Program-made: the position numbers and the translations under genes
Notes under the pieces: model-generated
What the model was told of the DNA's origin: nothing
What the model saw: only the letters and a program-made list of their open reading frames with translations
Databases searched by the model: none
Part shown: positions 1-8,380 of the stretch, piece after piece
How the letters are laid out: each line of letters opens with the position of its first letter
Numbering within the stretch: position 1 is the stretch's first letter
From: RHKX01 sp963745755
Lineage (GTDB): Bacteria > Actinomycetota > Thermoleophilia > Solirubrobacterales > 70-9
Assembly: GCA_963745755.1 (NCBI GenBank)
Contig: CAVUYP010000001.1
Location: 806,001-870,000, forward strand
Reading direction: 5' to 3'
DNA: 64,000 bases

Positions 1-1
1 C

Positions 2-1456
2 CCCGAGCCGCTCGCCTCGCTCGAGCCGGAGGAGCGGCTGCTGCTGGCCTCCCCGGCCCACCCGATCGTCCTCGTCCGTCGGGCCACCGGCGCCCCGATC
101 GCGCCGTCGGTTGCGCCGGGCACCGAGTGGCTCGGCCTGATGCTCGCCAACACCCCGCTCCACCACCTGCTCTGCGCCGGCTTCGGCCGGCCGCTGGTGA
201 TGACCAGCGGCAACCGCTCCAGCGAGCCGATCGCCACCGGGGACGATGAGGCGCGCGAGCGCCTCGGCTCGATCGCCGACGCGTTCCTCGCCCACGACCG
301 CCCGATTCGACGCCGCTGCGAGGACTCGGTCGTCCGCGCCGGCTCCGTCGTCCGCCGCTCGCGGGGTCACGCACCGGCGCCGCTGCGGATCCAGCGCCGG
401 GCGCCCGGGCCCACCGGCTCGCCGCCGGCCCATATCGTCGCCTGCGGCGCCGAGCTGAAGAGCAGCTTCTGCGTCCTCCGCGACGAGCGCGCCTTCCTCT
501 CCCCCCACCTCGGCGATCTCGACTCGCCATTGGCCTACCGGGCCTTCTGCGCCGACATGCGCCTCTATCTGCAGATGCTCGGCGTACGGCCCGAGGTCGT
601 CGCCCACGACCTCCACCCCGACTATCTCTCGACCCGCTGGGCGCTCGAGCAGGAGGGGGCGGATCTGGTCGGCGTGCAGCACCACCACGCCCACGCCGCC
701 GCCTGCCTCGCCGAGCACGGCGAGAGCCGGCCGGCGCTGGCCCTGGTCTTCGACGGAACCGGCTACGGACCTGATGGGACCCTCTGGGGCGGCGAGCTGC
801 TGCGCTGCGATCTCGAGCGCTACGAGCGCCTCGCTCACCTCGACCCGGTGCCGCTGCCCGGCGGCGAGAGCGCGATCCGGGAGCCCTGGCGGATGGCGGC
901 GGCCTACCTGGAGGCGGCCGCCAGGCCGGTCCGGTTCGAGCGCTGGCCCGAGGTACGCCAGAGCCTCGCGGTGAACGCTCCACTCTCCTCGGGGATGGGT
1001 CGCCTCTTCGACGCCGCCGCCGCGCTGCTCGGAGTCCGCGAGCGGGTCAGCTACGAGGGCCAGGCCGCGATCGAGCTCGAGCAGCTCGCCGGGACGACCC
1101 CCGCTCGGCCCTACGCGTGCCGGCTGCGATCCGGCCGGATCCACGGCGCCGACCTGATCGCGGCGGTCCACGACGACCTCGACGCGGGCCGCCCCCGCGA
1201 TCAGATCGCCGCCGCCTTCCACGAGGGTGTCGCCGCCGCCGCCGCAGCTGCCTGCGCGGAGACGCCCGAACCCCCTACCGTCGTCGCCATCTCCGGTGGC
1301 AGCTTCCAGAACCTGCGCCTGCTCGGCAGCGTCCGCGCGCAGCTCGAGAACCATGGGTTCACCGTGCTCACCCACAACCGCGTGCCGGCCAACGACGGCG
1401 GCATCAGCTTCGGCCAGGCCGCGGTCGCATCGAGGAGGACCGCTGCATGTGCCTAG
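2..1456 (+). CDS. hypF: HypF, carbamoyltransferase/dehydratase (5' end missing)
   Basis: HypF makes the cyanide ligands of the [NiFe]-hydrogenase Fe centre by loading the HypE C-terminal cysteine with a carbamoyl group. The frame is already open at the left edge, so the acylphosphatase and zinc-finger domains and the start codon lie outside the window. The visible 484 residues begin in the YrdC-like domain (SPAHPIVLVRR, APSVAPG, NTPLHHLL) and continue into the Kae1-like domain, with the metal-binding HHHAH motif in QHHHAHAAACLAEH and the late GGSFQN motif. It overlaps hypC by 10 bases, so the two are probably translated together. Confidence 0.95.
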   Translation, partial: PEPLASLEPEERLLLASPAHPIVLVRRATGAPIAPSVAPGTEWLGLMLANTPLHHLLCAGFGRPLVMTSGNRSSEPIATGDDEARERLGSIADAFLAHDRPIRRRCEDSVVRAGSVVRRSRGHAPAPLRIQRRAPGPTGSPPAHIVACGAELKSSFCVLRDERAFLSPHLGDLDSPLAYRAFCADMRLYLQMLGVRPEVVAHDLHPDYLSTRWALEQEGADLVGVQHHHAHAAACLAEHGESRPALALVFDGTGYGPDGTLWGGELLRCDLERYERLAHLDPVPLPGGESAIREPWRMAAAYLEAAARPVRFERWPEVRQSLAVNAPLSSGMGRLFDAAAALLGVRERVSYEGQAAIELEQLAGTTPARPYACRLRSGRIHGADLIAAVHDDLDAGRPRDQIAAAFHEGVAAAAAAACAETPEPPTVVAISGGSFQNLRLLGSVRAQLENHGFTVLTHNRVPANDGGISFGQAAVASRRTAACA

Positions 1457-1725
1457 GCATTCCCGGACGCATCGTCGAGATCGTCGACACCGAGAACCGC
1501 GTCGCCAAGGTCGAGGTCTCGGGCGTGCGGCGCAACATCGACGTCGGCCTGCTCTGGGAGGGTCCCGACGCGGTCGGTGTCGGTGACTGGGTGCTGATCC
1601 ACGTCGGCTTCGCGATCTCGCGGATCGACGAGTCCGAGGCCCGCGAGACGTTGCGGGCGCTGGCGGCGCTGGGGACCCCCTACGAGGAGGAGATCGCCGA
1701 TCTCAGGACCACCTCGATCGACTGA
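1447..1725 (+). CDS. hypC: HypC hydrogenase maturation chaperone
   Basis: A 92-residue chaperone that, with HypD, carries the Fe(CN)2CO unit to the hydrogenase large subunit. The diagnostic N-terminus MCLGIPGRIVEI is present. Cys2 is the residue that binds HypD and the apo-large subunit. The chosen ATG puts this Cys at position 2 and overlaps the end of hypF by 10 bases. The family is normally 75-95 residues, so length fits. It lies in the operon hypF-hypC-SIS fusion-hypD-hypE. Confidence 0.96.
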   Translation: MCLGIPGRIVEIVDTENRVAKVEVSGVRRNIDVGLLWEGPDAVGVGDWVLIHVGFAISRIDESEARETLRALAALGTPYEEEIADLRTTSID

Positions 1726-1789
1726 GCTCCGCCCGGGCGGACCCCCGGCGCCGGCCGACCTGGTCGCGCGGATCGCCGAGCGCGAGCGC

Positions 1790-3196
1790 GTGGTCCGCGA
1801 CTTCTTCCGGCGCGAGGCCGGCGGGCTGGCGCACGCCTGTCACGCCATGGCCCGGGCCTTCGCCCGCGGCGGCACCCTGATCCCCTTCGGCACCGGCCCC
1901 GCCGCCACCGACGCCGCCCATGCAGCGGTCGAGTTCATGCACCCGGTGATCGTCGGCAAGCGGGCGCTGCCGGCGCTGGCGCCGAGCAACGACCCGACCG
2001 GGCTCTCCGACCTCGCCCGCCTGGCCCGCCCCGGCGACATCGCGCTGGCCATCTCCCACGATCGCGGCGACCCTGTCTCGGCCTCCTTCCTCACCGCCGC
2101 CCGCGAACGCGGGCTGCTGACGATCGCCCTCGGCGCCGATGCGTCCCGGGAAGCCTCGACCACGGGTTCTCCGCCCCGCGGCGAGCACGCCTTCCTCGTC
2201 CCGAGCGAGGACCCGGCGATCGTCCAGGAGGTCCAGGAGACCGCCTACCACGTGCTCTGGGAGCTCGTCCACGTCTTCTTCGAGCAGCCGGGCCTGCTCG
2301 ACGACGACGAGGGGACGGCCACGGCCTGCATCACCTGCGGCGACGTCGCCGTCGAGGGCCGCGTGGTCGAGATCAGCGGCGACACCGCCGTGATCGAGCG
2401 CCAGGGTGCCCGCGAGCGGGTCGCGGCCGAGCTGATCGAGGAGCTGCGGCTCGGCGACCGGCTGCTCTGCCACGCGGGCGTGGCGCTCGAGCGTCTGCCC
2501 GGCCCGGGCGGATCCGCGTCGCGGCGGCTCGGCCCCGCCGCCGGCCCCGGGGTCGCCTCCGGCGCTGGCGAGCCGACCGGCTTTCTCTACCCCTTCCTGG
2601 ACGAGGCCGAGGGCGACCTCGAGGCCGTCCTCGCCGATGTCGTCGCCTCGACGATCGGCAAGGCCGAGGACGTGATCGAGCTGCGGGCAGCCGTCGACGT
2701 CGAGGCGGTGGCGCGCTGCGCCGCCGAGCTCGGCGAGCGGCTCGACGGGGGCGGCCGCCTGATCGTCTTCGGCAACGGCGGCTCGGCCACGGACGCCCAG
2801 GATCTCGCCGCCGACGCACTCAGCCGCGGCCGGCCCGCGATCGCCCTCGGCAACGACGCGGCCACGGTCACCGCGATCGCCAACGACGTCGGCTTCGAGC
2901 AGGCCTTCGCCAGACAGCTGATCGCGCTCGGGCGTCCCGGCGACGTCGCCGTCGCGATCTCGACCAGCGGTGGCTCCGCCAACCTGATCGCCGGGCTCGC
3001 CGAGGCGCACCGGCAGGGCATGCTCACCGTCGGCCTGGCGGGCTACGACGGCGGCAGCCTCGCCGAGCTCGACTGGCTCGATCACCTCTTCATCGTCGGC
3101 TCGGACCAGATCCCGCGCATCCAGGAGGCTGAGGCGACGATCTACCACCTGCTGCTGGAGGCCGCCGGCTCCGGGCCGGGAGCGCCGGAACGGTGA
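1790..3196 (+). CDS. SIS-HypC-SIS fusion protein in the hyp operon
   Basis: A 468-residue protein with three parts. Residues 1-170 form a SIS-like fold whose sugar-phosphate loop is degenerate (PFGTGPAATDAAH). Residues about 180-240 look like a HypC domain (CITCGDVAVEGRVVEI, ending GDRLLCHAGVALERL). Residues about 290-460 form a GmhA-like SIS domain with an intact loop (FGNGGSATDAQ, AISTSGGSANL). GTG at 1790 is the first conventional start, but the frame is open back to hypC and a non-standard CTG at 1760 would complete the first helix. The stop overlaps hypD. SIS and extra HypC proteins are known as separate actinobacterial hyp-operon genes. Their fusion suggests one scaffold, but the substrate is unknown. 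Confidence 0.85.
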   Translation: MVRDFFRREAGGLAHACHAMARAFARGGTLIPFGTGPAATDAAHAAVEFMHPVIVGKRALPALAPSNDPTGLSDLARLARPGDIALAISHDRGDPVSASFLTAARERGLLTIALGADASREASTTGSPPRGEHAFLVPSEDPAIVQEVQETAYHVLWELVHVFFEQPGLLDDDEGTATACITCGDVAVEGRVVEISGDTAVIERQGARERVAAELIEELRLGDRLLCHAGVALERLPGPGGSASRRLGPAAGPGVASGAGEPTGFLYPFLDEAEGDLEAVLADVVASTIGKAEDVIELRAAVDVEAVARCAAELGERLDGGGRLIVFGNGGSATDAQDLAADALSRGRPAIALGNDAATVTAIANDVGFEQAFARQLIALGRPGDVAVAISTSGGSANLIAGLAEAHRQGMLTVGLAGYDGGSLAELDWLDHLFIVGSDQIPRIQEAEATIYHLLLEAAGSGPGAPER

Positions 3197-4326
3197 GCGG
3201 CATGCGTTTCGTCGACGAGTACCGCGATCCGGAGCTGGCCCGGCGGCTGGCCGAGGAGATCGCCGAGCTGGTCGAGCCCGGCCGCGCCTACAAGCTGATG
3301 GAGGTCTGCGGCGGCCACACCCACTCGATCTACCGCCACGGCGTCGAGGACCTGCTCCCCGACGAGGTCGAGCTGGTGCACGGCCCCGGCTGCCCGGTCT
3401 GCGTGATCCCGATGGGCCGCCAGGACGATGCGATCGCGATCGCCGAGCGCCCCGAGGTGATCTTCACCACCTTCGGCGACATGATGCGGGTGCCCGCCAG
3501 CGCCGGCTCGCTGCTCGACGCCAAGGCCCGCGGCGCCGACGTGCGGATGGTCTACTCGCCGCTCGACGCGCTCAGGATCGCCCGTGAGAACCCCGACCGC
3601 GAGGTCGTCTTCTTCGCGATCGGCTTCGAGACCACCACGCCCTCGACGGCGCTCACCCTGAAGCGCGCCCGCGCCGAGGGCATCGCCAACTTCTCGATCT
3701 TCTGCAACCACGTCACGATCATCCCCGCGATCCGCGCGATCCTCGACTCGCCCGGTCTGCGTCTCGACGGCTTCATCGGCCCCGGCCACGTCTCGACCGT
3801 GATCGGCCTGCGCCCCTACCGCTTCATCGCCGAGCGGCACGGCAAGCCGGTGGTGGTCTCGGGCTTCGAGCCGCTCGACGTGCTCCAGGGCGCCGAGATG
3901 CTGCTGCGCCAGCTCGCCGACGGCCGCAGCGAGGTGGAGAACCAGTACGCGCGCGTCGTCCGCGCCGAGGGCAACCCCGCCGCATTGGCGGCGATCGCCG
4001 AGACGATGGAGCTGCGCAACACCTTCGAGTGGCGCGGGCTCGGCTTCATCTCCCAGAGCGCCCTCAAGCTCCGCCCCGAGTTCGCGGACTTCGACGCCGA
4101 GCTCCGCTTCGACCTGCCGGGGGTGCGCGTCGCCGACCCCAAGGCCTGCCAGTGCGGCGAGGTACTGAAGGGGGTGATCCGCCCCTGGGAGTGCAAGGTC
4201 TTCGGCACCGCCTGCACCCCGGAGCACCCGATCGGGACCTGCATGGTCTCCAGCGAGGGCGCCTGCGCCGCCTACTACAACCACGGCCGTTATTCGGGGC
4301 GCCGCAAGGTCGCGGCGGCAGGTTGA
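3193..4326 (+). CDS. hypD: HypD, Fe-S scaffold for Fe(CN)2CO assembly
   Basis: HypD is the Fe-S protein on which the Fe(CN)2CO moiety is built with HypC and HypE. The 377-residue product has the family motifs: MEVCGGHTHSIYRHG near residue 38, GPGCPVCV near 70, GFETTTPSTA, FIGPGHVS, and the C-terminal cysteine cluster CQCGEVLKG...CKVFGTACTPEHPIGTCMVS that binds the [4Fe-4S] cluster. The GTG start overlaps the stop of the SIS fusion (GTGA). An in-frame ATG lies three codons later and may be the true start. Confidence 0.97.
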   Translation: MSGMRFVDEYRDPELARRLAEEIAELVEPGRAYKLMEVCGGHTHSIYRHGVEDLLPDEVELVHGPGCPVCVIPMGRQDDAIAIAERPEVIFTTFGDMMRVPASAGSLLDAKARGADVRMVYSPLDALRIARENPDREVVFFAIGFETTTPSTALTLKRARAEGIANFSIFCNHVTIIPAIRAILDSPGLRLDGFIGPGHVSTVIGLRPYRFIAERHGKPVVVSGFEPLDVLQGAEMLLRQLADGRSEVENQYARVVRAEGNPAALAAIAETMELRNTFEWRGLGFISQSALKLRPEFADFDAELRFDLPGVRVADPKACQCGEVLKGVIRPWECKVFGTACTPEHPIGTCMVSSEGACAAYYNHGRYSGRRKVAAAG

Positions 4327-5414
4327 TGGGATCGGCGAGCGGTCGCTCCGAGCAGGAGGTCCTGGAGGCGATCGAGGCCCGCCGGCGGCGCCCCCGCCGC
4401 CGCGTCCTCGACGAGCAGATCACGCTCTCGCACGGAGCCGGGGGCAAGGCGAGCCACGATCTGATCGAGGCGATCTTCCTGCGCGAGTTCTCCAACCCCC
4501 TGCTCGAGCCGCTCGGCGATGCCGCCCTGCTCGCCGAGAGCCCGCGCCGCCTCGCCTTCACCACCGACAGCTTCGTCGTCAAGCCGCTCTTCTTCCCGGG
4601 CGGTGACATCGGGGGGCTGGCGGTGAACGGAACGGTCAACGACCTGGCGATGGCCGGCGCCCGCCCGCTCGCCCTCTCGGCGGGCTTGATCATCGAGGAG
4701 GGCTTTCCCGTCGCCGAGCTGGAGCGGATCGCCGCTTCGATGGCAACGGCCGCCGAGGCGGCCGGGGTCCCGATCGCGACCGGCGACACCAAAGTCGTCG
4801 AGCGCGGCAAGGCCGACGGGCTCTACATCAACACCTCGGGCGTCGGCGCCGTCGAGCACGGCCTCTCGCTCGGCCCCGAGGCGATCCGCGCCGGCGATCT
4901 GGTCCTGGTCTCGGGCCCGATCGGCGACCACGGGATGGCGATCATGGTCGCCCGCGGCGAGCTCGAGCTGGAGGCCGAGCTCAAGTCCGACACCGCCGCC
5001 CTGAACGAGCTCGTCGCGACCCTGCTCGCGGCCACCGACGGCATCCGCTGCCTGCGCGACCCGACCCGGGGCGGCCTCGCGACCGTCCTCGCCGAGCTCG
5101 CCCTCGCCGCCGAGCTCGGCATCACCATCGATGAGTCCCGGCTCCCGATCCGCCCCGAGGTGACCGGCGCCTGCGAGATCCTCGGCATCGATCCGATCTA
5201 CGTCGCCAACGAGGGCAGGCTCGTCGCCTTCGTCGCCCCCGAGGCCGAAGACGCCGCCCTGACCGCCCTCCGCTCCCACCCGCTGGGCCGCGAGGCCGCC
5301 GTGATCGCCGAGGTCGCTCCCGAACCCCCCGGCCTGGTCGTCCTCGAGACCACCTTCGGCGGCTCCCGCGTGGTCGACATGCTCGCGGGCGACCCGCTGC
5401 CGCGGATCTGCTGA
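4326..5414 (+). CDS. hypE: HypE, carbamoyl dehydratase
   Basis: HypE dehydrates the carbamoyl group delivered by HypF to a thiocyanate on its C-terminal cysteine. The 362-residue protein has the PurM/AIR-synthetase fold motifs (HGAGGKASHDLI, TTDSFVV, NDLAMAGARPL, RDPTRGGLA) and ends in PRIC, the essential terminal Cys. The ATG shares one base with the hypD stop (TGATG). The first 28 residues, rich in Arg, are an N-terminal extension before the usual start of homology. It is the last gene of the rightward hyp operon and converges on hypB. Confidence 0.97.
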   Translation: MGSASGRSEQEVLEAIEARRRRPRRRVLDEQITLSHGAGGKASHDLIEAIFLREFSNPLLEPLGDAALLAESPRRLAFTTDSFVVKPLFFPGGDIGGLAVNGTVNDLAMAGARPLALSAGLIIEEGFPVAELERIAASMATAAEAAGVPIATGDTKVVERGKADGLYINTSGVGAVEHGLSLGPEAIRAGDLVLVSGPIGDHGMAIMVARGELELEAELKSDTAALNELVATLLAATDGIRCLRDPTRGGLATVLAELALAAELGITIDESRLPIRPEVTGACEILGIDPIYVANEGRLVAFVAPEAEDAALTALRSHPLGREAAVIAEVAPEPPGLVVLETTFGGSRVVDMLAGDPLPRIC

Positions 5415-5416
5415 GG

Positions 5417-5453
5417 CTCGGGCGCCCGGCGGGCGAACATCCGCGCCCGGGAG
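5417..5453. terminator. Possible bidirectional terminator between hypE and hypB
   Basis: The gap between the convergent hypE and hypB genes holds an inverted repeat: CGGGCGC at 5419-5425 pairs with GCGCCCG at 5443-5449 across a 17-base loop. There is no U-tract, as is common in high-GC actinobacteria. The call rests only on the convergent position and the stem. Confidence 0.4.
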
Positions 5454-5464
5454 CTATGTGCCGG

Positions 5465-6136
5465 CTACGCGCCGGCTGCCGCGAGGCCGAGCAGCCGCTC
5501 GCGCCAGGCCTCGACGCCCTCGCCGGTGCGAGCGCTGAGCTGGAGCGTCTCGGCGCCGGGGTTGACCTGGGCGAGGTTGGCGAGGAAGAGGTCGAGGTCG
5601 AAGTCGAGGTGCGGCAGCAGGTCGATCTTGTTGATCGCGACCAGGGAGCAGGTGCGGAACATGAGCGGGTACTTGAGCGGCTTGTCCTCGCCCTCGGTGA
5701 CCGACGAGACCATCCAGCGGGCGTCCTCGCCGACCGTGAACTCGGCCGGGCAGACGAGGTTGCCGACGTTCTCGACGATCAGCAGGTCGATCTCGTCGAG
5801 GGGGATCTGGGGGATCGCCGAACGGACCATGTTCGCGTCCAGGTGGCACTCGCCGCCGAACGCGGGGTCGGTGTTGATCTGGGTGACCGGCACGTGGAGG
5901 TGGGAGAGGCGATCGGCATCGAGGCGGCCGCGGACGTCGCCCTCGAGCACGCCGACGCGGACGTCGGCGGTTGCGGGCAGCGCGGCCTCCAGGAGCGCCG
6001 TCTTGCCGGCCCCGGGGGCGCTCATCAGATTGAGCACGCGAACCCCGGCGCGGTCGAAGTCGGCCCGGTTGGACGCGGCGATCGTCTCGTTGGCGTCGAG
6101 GGCGCCCTCGGCCACCCTGATGGTCGTCTGGTGCAC
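5465..6136 (-). CDS. hypB: HypB, GTPase for hydrogenase nickel insertion
   Basis: HypB hydrolyses GTP during nickel delivery to the hydrogenase large subunit, working with HypA. The 223-residue protein has the SIMIBI-type P-loop SAPGAGKT at residues 39-46, the metal-switch segment (GECHLD), ENVGNLVCP, and the guanine-specificity motif NKIDL. It lacks the N-terminal CxxCGC motif and the His-rich stretch of other HypBs, so it has the GTPase site but little nickel storage. It lies directly downstream of hypA (2-base gap) at the end of the leftward hydrogenase operon. Confidence 0.96.
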   Translation of the reverse strand: MHQTTIRVAEGALDANETIAASNRADFDRAGVRVLNLMSAPGAGKTALLEAALPATADVRVGVLEGDVRGRLDADRLSHLHVPVTQINTDPAFGGECHLDANMVRSAIPQIPLDEIDLLIVENVGNLVCPAEFTVGEDARWMVSSVTEGEDKPLKYPLMFRTCSLVAINKIDLLPHLDFDLDLFLANLAQVNPGAETLQLSARTGEGVEAWRERLLGLAAAGA

Positions 6137-6138
6137 GG

Positions 6139-6576
6139 TCAGTGACCTCCCGCGTCTGCGTCGGCATGGGCAACGGGCTTCGAGCGGGCCGACTGGGCAA
6201 CGGCCGCGGGCGGCTCCTCGACGTCGATCTCGTCCACGGTCAGCTCGTCTCCGCTGACGACCGAATGATCGCTGCTCTCACAGCTCGGGCAGCGGAAGCT
6301 GATCACCAGCTCGGCCCGCTCGTTGGCGGGCGGCGGAGCCGGGTCCCACTCGGCGCCACAGGCACCGCAGCGAAGCAGCGAGGGCACCCGCTCCCACTCC
6401 AGGACCGCCCCCTCGCACAGCGTCTCGCGGGCGGCGATCTCGAAGTAGAAGGCGAGCGTCTCCGGCACGACCTGGCGCAGACGCCCGATCCGCGCCCTGA
6501 CCACGCTCACCGGGCGGCCCTCGGCGTGGCGCTCTGCGACCGCGAGGATGGCTTCGGCGATCGCCAGCTCGTGCAC
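6139..6576 (-). CDS. hypA: HypA, nickel metallochaperone
   Basis: HypA binds nickel through its N-terminal MHE motif (His2) and a structural zinc through two CxxC pairs, here CGAC and CPSC. Both are present. The 145-residue protein is longer than usual (about 115). The zinc loop carries a small insertion, and the C-terminus is an acidic/His tail ending HADADAGGH that might bind metal (inference). It sits between the maturation protease and hypB. Confidence 0.95.
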   Translation of the reverse strand: MHELAIAEAILAVAERHAEGRPVSVVRARIGRLRQVVPETLAFYFEIAARETLCEGAVLEWERVPSLLRCGACGAEWDPAPPPANERAELVISFRCPSCESSDHSVVSGDELTVDEIDVEEPPAAVAQSARSKPVAHADADAGGH

Positions 6577-6578
6577 GT

Positions 6579-7076
6579 TCAGCCGCCCTCCCCCAGCGGC
6601 TCCTCCGGGTCGACGAGCTCGCGCTCGCAGAGCTCCCGGTGGAGCTCGTCGACGAGCCGGTCCACGGCGAGCTCGACCGCCGGGCTCAGGCCCGCGCCCG
6701 TGGCGAAGCTCTCGCCCTCGATCCCGTAGATCGCCAGCCTGCGGGGAAGCCGGTCGAGCTCGCGGGCCAACTCGACGGCCTCGGCCAGGCCGAGCACGTG
6801 GGTGGAGGTGCGGAAGAGCTCGGCCGGGAGCGGCCGCTCGGTCGCCTCGTAGCGATGCAGCGTCCCCGGCCGGCCGCCGGAGCCCACCCCGTCCACGACC
6901 AGAGCCTCCTCGGCGCCCGACCAGGCCTGCAGCAGCGCGGTCGGCTCACCGGCCGCTTCGATCACGTCGACGCCCGCAGGGCGCGCCAGGCGCAATCGGC
7001 GCGCGACCTCGAGGCCGGCGCCATCGTCACCGCGGAACCGGTTGCCGACCCCGATCAGCGCCAGCGGCCACGTCAT
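6579..7076 (-). CDS. Hydrogenase maturation protease (M52/HybD family)
   Basis: This 165-residue endopeptidase should remove the C-terminal peptide of the large subunit after nickel insertion. Family motifs are visible: LIGVGNRFRGDDGAGLEVARRL at the N-terminus with the metal-binding Asp, VVDGVGSGG, and a THVLGLAEAVELA segment with the later metal-binding His. The ATG at 7076 overlaps the stop of the large-subunit gene by 4 bases, so the substrate and its protease are translationally coupled. Confidence 0.93.
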   Translation of the reverse strand: MTWPLALIGVGNRFRGDDGAGLEVARRLRLARPAGVDVIEAAGEPTALLQAWSGAEEALVVDGVGSGGRPGTLHRYEATERPLPAELFRTSTHVLGLAEAVELARELDRLPRRLAIYGIEGESFATGAGLSPAVELAVDRLVDELHRELCERELVDPEEPLGEGG

Positions 7077-8380
7077 CCGCGGTCCACGTCGAGCTTCAGG
7101 AAGTGGGTCGAGCACGAGATGCACGGATCGTAGTTGCGGATCGCCTGCTCGCATTCCCACTGGAGCCTCTCGTCGGTGAGGTCGACGCGGGGGCGGACGT
7201 ACTCGCGGAGGTCCCGCTCCACCTGCGCCTGGTTCTGCGAGGTCGGTGGCACGATCCGGGCCTCGGCGATCGAGCCGTCCTCCTCGAGGCGGTAGCGATG
7301 CCAGAGCATCCCCCGGGGGGCCTCGCTCCAGCCCGATCCGGCGGCGGCCCGCGGCCTCACCGCCGCCGCCGGCGGATCCGGAGGCTCGTAGGAGGAGATC
7401 AGCCGCAGGGCCTCGTCGAACGCATAGAGGATCTCGACCGCTCGCACGATGATGCTCTTGAAGGGATTGCGGCAGGTGTCCCCGAGCCCGGCCTCGGCCG
7501 CCGCCTCGCGGGCCAGCGGCGAGAGCTGCCCGGAGTTGAGCGAGTAGCGCGCCATCGGGCCGAGGAAGTAGGAGCCCCCGTCTCGCATCCGCGAGTGAAG
7601 CGCCGTCGAATGCTCGACGTGTTCCTCGCTGAAGTGCTCCTCGTAGGCGCCCGGGGCGATCTCCAGGCCGCTCCCGGAGACGAGCACTCCATCCTCGATC
7701 GCGTAGCGGTCGGGGTCGCGCAGGGCGACGAACTCGTAGTCCTGCTCGAAGTCGGGGAAGGGGAGCTTGGAGACCCAACGCACGGACTCGCGCGCCAGCT
7801 CGCGCGCCTGCTCGAGATCCCCCACCAGCGCCTCGAGCTCGCGCCTGGTCGGCGCCCGGTAGAAGCCGCCGACGCGAACGTTGACCGGATGGATCGCGCG
7901 ACCGCCGACCACCCTGAGCAGCTCGTTTCCCATCGCCTTGATCCTGAGCCCGCCCTCGACCACCTCCCGGTGCTCGCGGGCCATCGTCCAGGCGCTGTCG
8001 AAGCCGAGGAAGTCGGGGGCGTGGAGCATGAACACGTGCAGCGCGTGGCTCTCGATCCACTCGCCGCAATACATCAGCCTGCGGAGCGCGCGGACCCGCT
8101 CGTCCACATCGACGTCGAAGGCATCCTCGATCGCGTTGAAGGCGCTCGTCATGTAGGCGACCGGGCAGATGCCGCAGATGCGCGCGGTTATGTCGGGGGC
8201 CTCCTCGAACGATCGGCCGCGCAGGAAGGCCTCGAAGAAGCGCGGCGGCTCGTAGATCTCGAGCCTGACATCGTCGACCTCACCGTCGCGGATGCGGACG
8301 TACATCGCGCCCTCGCCCTCGACGCGGGCGAGGGCGTCGGTCTTGATCGTCCGGGTTCGGCTGCCGCCGGCGGCGCTCAC
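7073..8380 (-). CDS. hyhL: [NiFe]-hydrogenase large subunit, group 3b-like
   Basis: The 435-residue catalytic subunit binds the NiFe(CN)2CO centre. The N-terminal ligand motif RICGICPVAY is at residues 67-76 and the C-terminal motif DPCISCSTH lies near the end. Cleavage after that His would leave a nine-residue peptide for the M52 protease. The GTG at 8380 was chosen because homology begins just after it (TIKTDALARVEGEG); it overlaps the small-subunit stop by 4 bases. The 3b assignment rests on the accompanying beta, gamma and small subunits. This class is a cytoplasmic, NADP(H)-linked enzyme that can also reduce sulfur. Confidence 0.93.
   Translation of the reverse strand: MSAAGGSRTRTIKTDALARVEGEGAMYVRIRDGEVDDVRLEIYEPPRFFEAFLRGRSFEEAPDITARICGICPVAYMTSAFNAIEDAFDVDVDERVRALRRLMYCGEWIESHALHVFMLHAPDFLGFDSAWTMAREHREVVEGGLRIKAMGNELLRVVGGRAIHPVNVRVGGFYRAPTRRELEALVGDLEQARELARESVRWVSKLPFPDFEQDYEFVALRDPDRYAIEDGVLVSGSGLEIAPGAYEEHFSEEHVEHSTALHSRMRDGGSYFLGPMARYSLNSGQLSPLAREAAAEAGLGDTCRNPFKSIIVRAVEILYAFDEALRLISSYEPPDPPAAAVRPRAAAGSGWSEAPRGMLWHRYRLEEDGSIAEARIVPPTSQNQAQVERDLREYVRPRVDLTDERLQWECEQAIRNYDPCISCSTHFLKLDVDRG

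Noticed and set aside
1703..3148. A long minus-strand frame opposite the SIS-HypC-SIS gene
   Set aside because: Antisense of a gene with clear domains and operon overlaps.
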